A stretch of 64,000 bases of DNA from Siphonodentalium dalli (Eukaryota > Mollusca > Scaphopoda > Gadilida > Siphonodentaliidae), in assembly GCA_032622095.1 (NCBI GenBank), contig CP136067.1, forward strand, positions 201,110,681 to 201,174,680. Direction: 5' to 3'. A model generated the notes under the pieces. The model saw only the letters and a list, made by a program, of their open reading frames with translations, did no database searches and was not told the origin of the DNA. The position numbers and the translations under genes are program-made. Positions 46,824 to 59,045 of this stretch are shown in pieces (the first letter of the stretch is position 1; each line of letters begins with the position of its first letter).

Positions 46824-47470
46824 GATTTCGACAAACTTTCATACTTAAGGGTACATTTGTCCGGGGAGTGTTTTGGACGGGTCAAATCGTGATCCCGACC
46901 TGACATTGACCTTCAATATGGTCAATCCAAGGTCAAATCGGGTAATACGGATGGATTTCGACGACATTTTATACCTAGGGGTACTTTTTTCCGGGGAGTG
47001 TTGTGGACAGGTCAAATCGTGACCCCGACCTGACCTTGACCTTCAAAATGGTCAATTCAAGGTCAAATCGGGTAAAACGGGCCGATTTCGACGAAATTTG
47101 ATACCTAGGGGTAGTTTTGTCCAGGAAGTGTTTCGGACGGGTCAAATCGTGACCCCGACCTGACATTGACCTTCAATATGGTCAATCCAAGGTCAAATCG
47201 GGTAATACGGAATGATTTCGACGAAATTTTATACCTAGGGGTACTTTTTCCGGGGAGTGTTTTGGACGGTTCAAATCGTGACCCCGACCTGAACTTGACC
47301 TTCAAAATGGTCAATCCAAGGTCAAGTCGGGTAAAACGGACGGATTTCGACGAAATTTGATACCTAGGGGTACTTTTCTCCGGGGAGTGTTTTGGACGGG
47401 TCAAATCATGACCCCGACCTGACCTTGACTTTAATAAAAGTCAATTCAAGGTCAACTCGCGCCTTTCGCC
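46824..47470 (+). repeat. 130 bp tandem repeat, five copies
   Basis: GATTTCGAC landmarks at 46824, 46954, 47084, 47214 and 47343. Each unit contains ATACCTAGGGGTACTTTT, CCGGGGAGTGTTTTGGACGG and GACCCCGACCTGACCTTGAC. It is followed by CCCGGACGAAGTCGGGCCC. A single unit in inverse orientation lies at about 1119-1230. Frames of 63-99 aa across it are repeat-driven. Confidence 0.9.
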
Positions 47471-48075
47471 GGAAAGCAGATGGGAACAACCCGGACGAAG
47501 TCGGGCCCACCAGCCAGTGTAATAAAAAGCGAGACAGCTTGAAGAATGTAATGTATAACACGAGAAACGGGAAAACGTGGTATATGGAAGTATCCAAATT
47601 TCCTACATGGAATTTGAAAGCTGTTTATATTATAATGATATTATAATTTATATTTATGGCTAATAATATGATCTTGGTGGCGTTACCATTTCTGACTATG
47701 GTTTTCTTGTATATTATTTATCCGGCATTCTTTGTGTTATGCGTATAGTACGAATTAGCGTGAGTACAAAACTTATCTCTATCGGGGTCTAGTTACTCGC
47801 TTTAGCAAAGCTCATTAAAAACTCCATTTTGTATTTCACAATGCGTATTTGATCGTAATTTGGCGTAAATTGTTGTTTTTGGGAACCTGTTACCTTTTCG
47901 ATTGTGGACGATTGTAAAGACGGTGTTATTTCGGTTCCTTTGATAAACAGACAAGTTTAAATTCTGCTAAAATCGACTTAATCATTGACAATTTCCACTA
48001 AGAGATTCATGGCAAACATGACATTATCCGTGGTCTCACTTCATTCGGACTTCAGTGCTGTGTTGACTGACAGTT

Positions 48076-48720
48076 GTGACTTAGTATCAAAACACTAGCA
48101 CATTTACTGACACATGAGGATACATGTACAATTAACACGAGCTTCGATGTCAACCAACAGTGACAATAATAACATCAACAACTCAACGAGCAGCTATTTC
48201 TATTATAATGTTGAAAATGCAGTTGACAGTGTTCAGAATCTGATTCAATTGATTGTTTCAAAGCACATCATCCCACATCCATGTACATTTACAAGAGAGG
48301 ATATACATGTACTGGTGTGCACCAGTGTAATTCACAAGAGATTCATTGCAAACATGGCATGATCCATGGTCTCACTTCATTCAGACTTCAGTGCTGTGTT
48401 GACCGACAGTTGTGACTTAGTATCACAACACTAGCACATTTACTGACACAAGAGGATACAGGTATAATTAACACGAACGTAGATGTCAACCAATAGTGAC
48501 AATGATAACAACAACAACTCAACGAGCAGCTTTTTCTATTATAATGTTGAAAATTCAGTTGACAGTGTTCAGAATCTGATTCAAGTGATTGTTTCAAAGC
48601 ACATCATCCCACATGTATGTACATATACAAGAGAGGATATACATGTACTGTGTGCACCAGTGTAATTCACACGAACTTTAAAGTCATCAAGACCGTAAAC
48701 AATGAACTGACGCCGCGCAG
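48076..48720 (+). repeat. 336 bp tandem duplication within copy B
   Basis: GTGACTTAGTATCA...CACTAGCACATTTACTGACA begins at 48076 and again at 48412. Both copies continue through AACTCAACGAGCAGCT and CAAGAGAGGATATACATGTA. Copies A (30880-31160) and C (61390-61130) have one unit. Confidence 0.85.
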
Positions 48721-51002
48721 TGATGGATGATCACATATCTACAATTCCAATTTTACAATTACTCAGACCAATTCATCCCGTGTTCATCAATTTTCATTGA
48801 CACTTGTGGATATGAGACATTGTCATTATTCGCCATGTTATTGTGAAGTTACCCGTATTACGACAATTTACCTGGAATACACTATTATTTGGATGTTCTT
48901 ATCAAATCATCTTTGGCTGACTCCCTGATATTTCATGGAAAATGTGCGACTACGGGAGAACATTGTCGTCAAGTCATTGTGCGCAGTTATTATGGGATCT
49001 GCTGTTTTGAAGGTTCCAATCCCAACTAGCTGTTATTGATACCGGTATATACAGTACAGTACCAGTCAAAAGAAGTGGTATATTAAGCGCCCTATTTTCG
49101 CACTCTATATATCACAATAATATCGCAAGTGGAAACGCTTATAAGCATGTCGCTTGTGATATTATTGCAATATTTTGCCCTTAATATCTCAATATTTTGC
49201 GCTTAATATTGCGACATCTTGCGATCAAAATTGTGGCATTTTAAATCAAATTTATATTGCTACTTCTATAATGTTTATTGTATAATTAGAGACAATGTTT
49301 TAGATATGTATATAATTATAGTTGTAAATGCTATATGTGCACTATATTCACAGTATTTCTCTAACATTATATAAATATAACACTATCAGGTCTGTATGAA
49401 ATTTAGCGCGCTTAGTATCGCAACATTTTGCGTTGAATATTGCAATAATAAGCGGGACTGATTGTTTGGTATTGTGCTATAATCACACGTTTTTCTAAAT
49501 TGAGCACCCTCAATATCACAATAAAGGCGCGCCTAAAAATACCACTTCTTCTGACTTGTACAGTATTGTCATGATGTACGGATTCACCTGTTAAAACAAA
49601 AACTGTGTTTACAAGTGACTGGACAATTTCACGCCTTATATATGTATGTTACCAAAAAGTATGCCATTAAGATATTTTACTTTTACATGTACATAAATTT
49701 GAGTTTTAACTGTGAAACAAGTAGCTTTGTTTTTATGGCGTAAAAGGGCATGCCGATTCATGTTTTAGAATGGTCGAAATTAGTATTACTCATAACTGAA
49801 TAGTGATGGGCTGGCTTATTTTTATTTACAGCCATATCTATACAGTAGTTAGTGAAAGGGTTTCAAAGGCGAACACATTACGCGTGCGCAGCCTTTTCCG
49901 GATTAGATTATATGAGGCAGATAACAAGTTTGATCCTCTGCAAACTGCAAAGTTTCATAAGTATCGTAAACTATGATCATAACATAAGAACTAAGATGTA
50001 TTTTTTAGTTACGAATAATACTAGTTTCGACCATTCAAAAACATATGAATCGTAATGCCTACCGGGAAATCATATTGTCACCATGGCAACCTGGCTAATT
50101 ATACAGTAAATTAGCACCAAAAAAAGAGCAAAACATTGGTGTTGACCCATGAAAAATAACATTGGTCTGAACTTTATTAGTTACGGTCTTGATATTAATT
50201 AAAGGGTGCTGAACCGTAAAAAATACAACGGTCTGACAGTTACTGGTTACGGTCTGCCAGTTACTTTAACGGTTTTATACCGTGGAACATGCTATGGCCT
50301 GACCATATGTTTATGGCAATATGCTCACCTGTACATCATGTGACTAGAATGAGTTTAATATAATAACCATCTGTATATTAAAGACCCCTTTAACGTGTTA
50401 TTAGTTCATCACATTAACAGTATAGGTGGTTTGCATTGATCATATGATAACATAATTCCGTGTACACTTCAGGAATTATCCTGCAGAACCTAAATTTTGG
50501 ATGTTAGTCTTTTCGTGTGAAAGGGTGTGTCTAGCCAACTGGAAAAATAAACACTTCAAGCTAAAACAAAAAAACTTTCACAAGAACATATTGGATATAT
50601 ATGCATGACAGTTACCACACCATTACGGTCTTTAAAAATTCACTATGTCATTAAAACAGGTCTTTTTCATTGACCTTATGATAACATAATTTGTTTACAC
50701 GTTAGGAATTGTTCCTCAGCGCCTAAATGTTGGATATGTTAGTCTTTCCGTATGAAAAAACCCCTAAAATACCTAAACCCCTGTTACGATCTCTCGCCCC
50801 AAAGAAAACCCTTTCCTCGGTAGGAATAAATGTTTTTTTTTATTATTATTCCCTATATATATACTACCGGAATAGAACCTATTCCATGGTTAAACGTAAT
50901 GAAAATAGGTTCTATTCCGGTAGTATATATATACTACCGGAACAGCACCTATTTGCCATACATTTAACCATAAAATTGGTGCTGTTCCGGTAGTATAGTA
51001 TA

Positions 51003-51410
51003 TATGGATGTGGTAGCCCAGTGGGTAGAGTGTCGGACTTGTAATGGTGTTAATGCACCGGCGTGAGTTCGCGCCTCGCTCGGTGGACTATTGTGTCCAC
51101 AACAGTGGCTTGGCCGAATTGAGCGGTGTGTGTGCTATATATAGCCAGAAGCTGTTTCAAATCTCGCGCCAGGTTGTGACCCTTGGACAAGGTCACTTGT
51201 ACTGTGCTCGCTTCGTCGTACCTAGACGTGAAATAGGTACCTGGTTGTTGGGTATCCGTAAGCCGCTCTAGTGAAGCGCCTGTAAATTGGCAGCAGGCAC
51301 AAGACTCGGCATTACTCATAAAAAACAGCTGGGGTAATAATGTGAGCGCTTAGAGCTACACCAGGGATTAAGCGCTATATAAATGATATACATTATTATT
51401 ATTATTATAA
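51003..51410 (+). mobile_element. tRNA-derived SINE with L2-type tail
   Basis: 5' part resembles a tRNA with an A box (GGTAGCCCAGTGGGTAGAGTG) near 51011 and a B-box-like GAGTTCGCGCC near 51064, so internal pol III transcription is plausible. A central domain with GTACCTGGTTGTTGGGTAT follows. The 3' end, GAGCGCTTAGAG...AAGCGCTATATAAATGA plus (ATT)n, closely resembles the L2 end at 29255-29320. The tail similarity suggests mobilisation by L2 machinery. Confidence 0.85.
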
Positions 51411-52929
51411 TAATACCGAATTAATGAGATAACTGTCATTATATTTCTTATTTGTAGATCTTAATTCAGCATTAATTAAGTAAATAATGTCAATCCTTAC
51501 GATATATCGACTTCTTTCCCTATATATACTACCGGAACAGCACCTATTTGCCATACTTTTAACCATAAAATAGGTGCTGTTCCGGTAGTATATATATACC
51601 GAATTAATGAGATACTGTCTTTATATTTCCTGTATGTAGATCTTAATTCAACATTAATTAAGTAAATAATGTCAATCCTTATGATAAATAGACTTCTTTC
51701 CCAATATATATACTACCGGAACAGCACCTATTTGCCATACGTTTAACCATCAAAAAGAATGCGTTCCGGTAGTATATATATAGAGAATAATTATAAAAAA
51801 AACTTAAATCCTGCCGAGGAAAGGGTTTTCTTTGAGGCGAGAGATCGTAACAGGGGTTTAGGTATTTTAGGGTTTTTTTCATACGGAAAGACTAACATAT
51901 CCAAAAATTAGGTGCTGCGGGATAATTCCCAACGGGCTCATTAATTATTCCATCATAGGTTCAATACAAACCACCACCATTCAATGGTTAAGAACAGTGT
52001 ATATATATAATGTATATCTTAGATCATGTCATACAGTTCCACTCCTCTTTCATACACATAAATATAATATATATTATTATATATTATTATATAATATAAA
52101 TATATTTATATTTACTAACATAATGACATAGGTGGTTTGTATTGACCCTATGATGGAATAATTAATGAGCACTTTAGGAATTATCTCTCAGCTCCTAATT
52201 TTTGGATATGTTAGTCTTTCCGTATGAAAAACCCTAAAATACCTAAACCCCTGTCACGATCTCTCGCCCCAAAGAAAACCCTTTCCTCGGCAGGATTTAA
52301 GTTTGTTTTTTATTTTTATTCCTTATATATAAACTACCGGAATATAACATATTTCATGGTTAAAAGTATGGGAAATAGGTTCTATTCCGGTAGTATATAT
52401 ATTGGGAAAGAAGTCGATATATCGTAAGGTTTGACATTATTTATTTAATTAATATTGAATTAAGATCTAAATATAGGAAATATAATGACAGTAGCTCATT
52501 AATTCGGTATGTATATACTACCGGAAAAACACCTATTTTATGGTTTAATCGTATGGTAAATAGGTGCTGTTACGGTAGTATATATACTACCGGAATAGAA
52601 CCTATTTTCCATGCTTTTAACCATGAAATAGGTTCTATTCCGGTAGTATATATATATAGGGAATAATAAAAAAAATCAAACCTAAATCCTGCCGAGAAAA
52701 AGGGTTTTCTTTGGGGCAAGAGATCGTAACAGGGGTTTAGGTGTTTTAGGGGTTTTTTCATAAGTAAAGACTAACATATCCAACATTTAGGCACTGAGGA
52801 ACAATTCCTAACGTCTACACGAATTGTGTTATCATAGGGTCAATGCAACAGACCATTTTTAATGACATAGTGAGATTTTAAAGACAGTATTGGTGTGGTA
52901 ACTGTCATGTATAAATATCCAATTTATTT

Positions 52930-53078
52930 AAGAAATAAATACACGGTGTAGAGGTGTGTATGGTCAAGTTGTACCACAAAAAAACTGAATGTAGGACGAC
53001 GCGTAGCGGAGTCCTACAATCAGTTTTTTGTGGTACAACTTGACCATACACACCGATACACCGTGTATTTATTTCTTT
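52930..53078. repeat. 149 bp near-perfect palindrome
   Basis: Arms of ~65 bp opening AAGAAATAAATACACGGTGT, continuing TATGGTCAAGTTGTACCACA, with a short GACGCGTAGC centre. A smaller hairpin with the same GTGGTACAATT core lies at about 53838-53880. GTAATACGAC near 53081 pairs with GTCGTATTAC near 53953. Confidence 0.9.
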
Positions 53079-53975
53079 TGTAATACGACTGAAAGTTTAT
53101 GGTCACAATTCGACTGAATAGTCAACGAAATACTGCGCTTTTTCGGTCTCAGTTGAGAAAACATTTCGTGGTGTAATTCGTATTGGGCGTACTCGATTTC
53201 TTTGCATGGAGTACTCTGGTAATGTCTTGTCTTGTTATGAAATTCCCCCGTTGACTTTTCGAGGCACCTCTTCTAGAAATAATCGTTGTGATTGGCTAAA
53301 AAACGATGTGTTTTCAGCGGCGCCCGTGCGTTTCATTTAAATTGTACAGGAAATACGATTGCGGTCATTTCTGTGTTGAACGTTGTTGGGACAACATGAA
53401 TATGATCATCGACTATGAACCATTTTCCTCACACAAAGCGATCTAAATGATCTAGTTTACTAAACTAATCTTATTCCCCTTCTGTACTGGTGAACAAACG
53501 CTTTCATTTTCAACTTGATTCCGAAATATCGAATATGATCGAGATTCGAATCGACGAATGCACAGCCCGGCCCCATGGATTTATTTTGTCATTTAATATA
53601 CTTATTAAGTAACTTTCTTTGGTCGTAACATATATCAATATACCATAACATCATTTGGACCATATTCATTGGCAACCAAACTGGTTTCAAGCGACAAATC
53701 GCTAGAAAATTCGCAAGATTGTCAAGATGTAGCAAAATTCAAAGGGTTACGGTGCGGGTGTACTCCGTTGATGCCCCGTTTGCGCGGAGTTAGAAAAGAC
53801 GGGAAAAGTCGCGTGCGGCGATCTGAATAAACCGATTTTTTTCGTGGTACAATTGGAAAAAGTAGAATTGTACCACAAAACTGGAACGAGATAGCCATGG
53901 TAACTCGGGCCACTGGCCAATCAGGACATGGCTTTTAAGCATAGTTAGGGAGGGTCGTATTACATTAAAGGTATT
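53079..53975. other. insert between the palindromes, no gene
   Basis: Interior of the block that interrupts the right arm of the palindrome cluster. A 63 aa minus frame is not supported as a gene. Confidence 0.4.
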
Positions 53976-54060
53976 CTTGTGAAAGTTATTGTTTTTTTTG
54001 CTTAAAGGTTAATTTTTCCAGTTGGCTAGCCACACCTTTTCAGTTAGACAAAAGGTAATG

Positions 54061-55119
54061 ATTAATATGCAGTGATTAAAACTCAACGTCTATTGAAAGT
54101 CACAAGTCAATGAATTGGATTATTTCACTATGCTGGTGTCTGAGTTAATATTAATCACTAAATTTGTCATTCTATAACTTCTCTCTGTTTATCAACATTT
54201 TGCAACGAATATGCCTCCAATAAACAGGCAATACCAACTATGGAATTTAATATTAGATACAGTGGGACCAGCAGCAAAATGGCCTATGGCCTACTGAAAT
54301 AAGAAGAATATTTTGGACCAGCAACATTAATAACTTTCAAATATTGAGATTTGTGACGTTTTGTTATGTTAATGGAATTCAGGATGGTATAGCCACAGCG
54401 TGGTGTGAAGTATCTCATTTCAACGGGGATATGAATATAGCTATTATGGTGTGGGGTCAATCAAATGAACAAATGCAATGCTAATCATGACACAAAACTT
54501 ATAATAATTATGCGTCCTCTACATATCCATAAATATATATGGGCTACATTCGAAGATAATCTGTTCTCTTGGTTTGTTTTTTTAAACATTCATACGGGCG
54601 GTGTATAACTGGCGAATCATGTGGAAAGCATGATCGCCTATATGTGAAACAGTCTTTACTGTACTATAGCCTGGTGCATATCAAGCAAAACGGCCGCCAC
54701 GACAGACGTCATCTTGTATGTAGTCTAAGCGGCCACTAAACACGAGGATGATTTTGAAACTTAAGAAATGGGGTTTCTGCGATGTTATAAGGGTGATACC
54801 AAATCGAAGGCATCAGCCATTTCGTATGCGATATTGTAATTGAAACTCTCTGGGATCTCTGTCTATTACTCGTCGATAGATAATCTGATGGTTCATATGA
54901 GCCGTTCCCTTTAAATGTGTGAAGATATTTTGTAACGAAGGGTATATTGGCTCTAAACATATCACGGATATTTCTCGGTACTTCAACAACAAGATTTTCT
55001 ATGTGACTTCGATAGTACTTCACCAAACCAAGCTTATGACAATTTTCTTTCAATATATCTTTGGGCGTTTAATGATTCATTCAATTGGTCCGACTAAACC
55101 ACCAACTAAATATATAACT
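54061..55119. other. no supported gene
   Basis: A 105 aa minus-strand open frame at 54736-55053 and a 74 aa plus frame at 54919-55143 overlap. Neither has a recognised domain. Confidence 0.35.
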
Positions 55120-57513
55120 TTGGATGACAAATGGTCTCACTAACTCCTCTTTATTTAAGAACAAACTTTATATAACAAAACTAAAAGCTGAAAAATGTAA
55201 AACATATTGTCGAATATACAAAACCTTAATTAGGAAAATAACAAAACTAGGTTACGACAATATTCTTCACGGAAATGGATTTGAAATGCGACCTACATTG
55301 GTCATCATGAAAAACGCTCTTAAAGTAACAAATAACACTCCAAAAATAACAACAAATATATCAAATGGAAACACTATAATTTCGCATCCAGAGAAAATAG
55401 CTCAAGAATTTAACGATTATTTTGCGAAAATAGGTAACTAGTGACGAGGCGCCTCGAAATATCTGAATGACATTTTCCGACTAACTGATTCCAATGCAAA
55501 AAATTTTCATGTTCCCAACAGATACATATGAAGTTTGAAACTCTCGAATGACATCACTGGAAAAGGGACAACATATATCGATAACCTGTCAAAAATTAAT
55601 GAAACAGACCATACCCGAAACATCCCCAGCGCTAACGCATATACTCAATCTATCATTTAAACAAGGCATCTTCCCCGGTAGAATGAAACTATTAAAAGTA
55701 TTTCCACTTTATACAATTGAATCTCCCGATAAAATTACGAATTTTAGACCCAAAAGCATTCTGCCCTTTTTTTTCGAAGTTGTTAGAGAAACTCATGCAT
55801 AAAAGGCTTTTTTCGTTTCTCGAAAAACATGAAATCTTACATAACCGTCAATATAGTTTCCGTAAGAATCACTCCACCATACATCCTTTGGTGCACCTTC
55901 TAGATCATGTAGCAACACATAATGACAAACCAACTAAGGATTCTACATTAGCGATTTTCACAGACTTATCAACAGCATTCGATACAGTTAACCATGATAT
56001 TTTATTGAGATAATTAGAACATTATGGAATTCGGGGGATTTCCAATGAATGGTTTAGAAACTATCTAAAGGGAAGCAAACAATACGTTGATTGTCTTTGT
56101 CAAACGTCCGGTTTTGCGAAGATAGCGTGTGGTGTGCCCCAAGGGTCTTTTCTTGGCCGATAATTTTTCTTCTCTATGCTAACGATATGCCCAAATATAC
56201 CTCGATGAACTTACTATAACTTGGCAATGATACCACGCTTTACTTTTCTGGTCATGACAGGAAAGATTTAAAATAATCACCAACGGCTGAACTAAAAAAC
56301 ATTTTTGAATGGTGTTGTTGCAATAAACTATCTATTAATGCAACTAAAAGTAAATTCATGTTGATCCACCCCAAAGGCAACGACGACAAGTGGAGAAATT
56401 TCACACTGAAATTGAATAACATGGAACTAATTGAGTTGGGGATCAAATACGAGTAAAATCTATAAAACGTTTAGGCATTTTGATCGATGTAAACTTGACT
56501 TTTAAAAACCATATATGAATGATACAACGTAAACTGTACCACACTCTCTACTCATTGAATACAGTTAAAAACAATACGAAAACAAATATGTCAGTCGTTA
56601 TTCATAGTCATCTTATCTATGGCATCCCGATATGGGGACACTCGATTCACATGGACGTACTGTCCACCTTACAAAAAAGGGCAATTCGTGTTTTACGCAA
56701 CATAAAATAGTCACACAGAACCCCTCTTCAACCAAGAAAATATCCTAACGGTCAAAGATATATATACAGTGAATGCAGCTGTCTTTATGTACAACTGAAC
56801 CAGAAATAATCTCCCTAAATCATATAACAATATGCTCACATATTCCCTCGGCGTTAACACTTAGACAGGCGGATAAACTAAGAAGCAACAGGATCGAAGA
56901 AAGAATTCATTTCATAAAGTGTGGAACTCGATCAATTCCAAAATAAAAATGTAACTTTAACTACACATTCAAACGTGATTGTCTATGGAACTAATGGGTA
57001 AATATTATCAAATGGTTATCTGTGCAAATAAATTATGCTACATTTGCAGTGCGCAAAAATCAACTTGACTCAATCATCTGAGCAAGGTTAACTTTTTTAC
57101 TCATATTATTATGCACTCCAATTATCACCCTGAACATCCTAGATAGCCCTGTATCACATGAACGGTGCTGTTCGCGAATATGAAACGGGAATGTCGTCAC
57201 AACCTCACTGGTTTTGTTACAATCTCTTAAACTTGTCCAAAATCTCTACTATAGTACAGCATTGTTCAAAATTCAACGCAGTCTTGATTAAAACGACCAC
57301 ATAACATATTAAAGTAGACACCAACCGGCCATCCCAATTCCAAATAGTATGTGAAATTGTAAATACGCTATGATATGTTCACATTACACTTACCATGCAG
57401 GGGCAGCAGGAAGTCGGCCAACTAGGTCATGCTGCTCCTGTGCAATAGTATACTTCCGTTTAATATTTTGTTAATGTTTTGTATATTATTGTGCAAATAA
57501 AGATCTATCTCAT
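55120..57513 (+). pseudogene. dead LINE (Jockey superfamily), linker to 3' end
   Basis: 55124-55441 is the linker before RT, ending in EKIAQEFNDYFAKIGN. RT pieces follow in several frames: LKVFPLYT and KITNFRPKSILP (about 55700-55770), LLEKLMHKRLFSFLEKH (about 55785), the YSFRKNHSTI motif (about 55855), motif A TDLSTAFDTVNHDILL (about 55970), motif B CGVPQGSFLG (about 56130), and motif C eroded to GNDTTLYFSG (about 56230), so one catalytic Asp is Asn. Thumb and C-terminal pieces run to about 56950. The 3' end TATTATTGTGCAAATAAAGA at about 57490 supports a LINE terminus. Many stops; inactive. Confidence 0.85.
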
Positions 57514-57530
57514 TATTTTCAGCAGCGAAG

Positions 57531-57725
57531 AGTCACATATATCGATATCTGGCGTCCTAAATATCTCATTAAAATGTGATCATTAGTTGTCAGCATCGAA
57601 ATTGAAAACTATAGTGGAGTCAGGTAGGACATCTTTAACGGTGGTCCTGGAATAATTATCTCAATAGGGGTTCGCACTAATTAGATGGAAATCGATGTAT
57701 AACTTCACCAGATCTTGGTTATTTA
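57531..57725 (+). repeat. ~190 bp direct repeat, copy 1
   Basis: Shares AGTCACA...CGATATCTGGCG...TCATTAAAATGT and GGAAATCG(A/G)(T/C)GTATA with 58848-59045. Confidence 0.65.
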
Positions 57726-58382
57726 AGTGTATGCGACTTTCATATGTTTCAGAAAGTCATACCCAAGTTCAGTAGCGATTTTCTTCTAAATATATGAAAC
57801 AATAAAGAGTATATCTGTTTATGATACAGTCACAAATAAAAATTGTGTATGTTATATCTCAAATCTCAAATATTGAAAACAGCTGGAAAATTGCAAATAC
57901 TTTTTGTAATTATTGTTAGAGTATACTAATATTGTCGGCATTCTGGGTAATTAACAACCAATACTAAACATCGATTGAAGTGACTTCAAATCCCACCACT
58001 GGATCTGGGCGTAAAGTCTGATATAGTCAGATATATGCACGGGATTTTTCTTCAGAGCAGCACGACATAATATATAGTGTGGTCCCAAATTAATAATAAT
58101 CAACGACATAACAATGTAATCAAATAATTTTGCGGCTGGGTGATTGTGAGATCTATTCCTTAGCTGGTAAAATAAAGAGCGTTTATTTTAAGTGTCAACG
58201 ATCGAAAGCAACTGGCAAGCTGATATTACTTTGGAAAGATTATCCAGGGTAAACATTTTGTTTTCGATCAGCAATTCGTGTATTTAGCGAACCATTTTTA
58301 TCTGCTTCCAAATATATCGAAGTAACGAGCCGTTGCCGTTTAATGAGCATCGACATCGAGCAACGGGGGTGGGGCGTATACA

Positions 58383-58815
58383 ACCCGCCATATCAAATCC
58401 AGTCGGAAGTCGGTATTTTTGTACCCTGTGCCAATGCATTCTCTTATATATGCGAGTCGACCATAGGTCGCCTCGCATATATAAGAGAATGCATTTTTTA
58501 TCATGTTTTTTAAATAAAAGTTTCTTACAATTTTTAGGACATAAAATAAAAAACATCCATTACCGTTCAGGGAGCCCCACACATATATAGAAGCATATAG
58601 AAGAGTGTCGTCTGCTCATGTTTGTCTGGGGCTCTGTATGGGTGAAATTATAAAATTGTTAAAGAATACAAGAACAAATTATTAAAATTGTAAAAAATTG
58701 TTAGGCCAATGCATTCTCTTATATATGCGAGACGACCTATGGTCGACTCGCATATACAAGAGAGTGCATTGGCACAGGGTAAAGACGACTTCCGACTGGA
58801 TTTGATATGGCGGGT
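58383..58815. mobile_element. double-hairpin element with alternative ends
   Basis: Outer inverted repeat ACCCGCCATATCAAATCCAG plus TCGGAAGTCG at 58383-58412, matched in complement at 58786-58815. Inside are two hairpins of the GCCAATGCATTC family (58430-58495, slightly truncated, and 58705-58773) bounded by TACCCTGTG / CACAGGGTA. Between them lies the ~110 bp block shared with 24146-24260. No TTAA or CCCTTTACCC ends. Confidence 0.8.
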
Positions 58816-58847
58816 CACATATACGCTCTAAATACCCCGGCATCGAA

Positions 58848-59045
58848 GTCACAAAGGTCGATATCTGGCGGCGTACATTCTCATTAAAATGTTCTCATTA
58901 GTTTTCAGGATTGAACTCCACAAATTTAGTTGATAAAAGTTATAGAGAGGATATCATTAATGATGCTCGGAGAACCATTATCACAATAGTGGTCCCACCA
59001 ACAGCCTGGAAATCGGCGTATAGCTGTTGGCCAAATCATAGATAA
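58848..59045 (+). repeat. ~190 bp direct repeat, copy 2
   Basis: Diverged second copy of 57531-57725, directly right of the double-hairpin element. Confidence 0.65.

Larger units (their letters stand above)
46357..50318 (+). mobile_element. CACTGTTAGAAA family, copy B
   Basis: Left end is a degraded CACAGTTAAAAA at 46357, followed by CCGTCGCTTCGACGGT. Colinear with copy A. An extra ~1.1 kb (about 46600-47725) contains the 130 bp array, and a 336 bp internal tandem duplication starts at about 48076. The right end is eroded after ACGGTTTTATACCGTGG. The site occupied by the nested 5.1 kb element in A is undisturbed here (about 49045). Confidence 0.75.
50335..54060. mobile_element. nested palindrome cluster of ACCGG-tipped hairpin elements
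   Basis: The block CTAAACCCCTGT(T/C)ACGATCT...AAACCCTTTCCTCGG occurs four times in alternating orientation (about 50760 +, 51890 -, 52235 +, 52745 -). Arms continue outward: CATGACAGTTACCACACCA at about 50608 pairs with its complement at about 52890, and TAGCCAACTGGAAAAA at about 50533 pairs with 54014-54035. The right arm is interrupted by 52930-53975. Hairpins with TATACTACCGGAA tips lie at about 50862-50935, 50928-51000, 51522-51592, 51708-51783, 52325-52405, 52508-52585 and 52576-52658. No transposase seen. Confidence 0.75.

Noticed and set aside
47105-47404. 99 aa minus-strand frame with repeated RSGSRFDPS motifs
   Set aside because: Caused by the 130 bp array; the inverse monomer at 1.1 kb is not open in the same frame.
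51003-51090. Functional tRNA gene
   Set aside because: A and B box resemblance but poor cloverleaf potential, fused to a SINE body and an L2-type tail.
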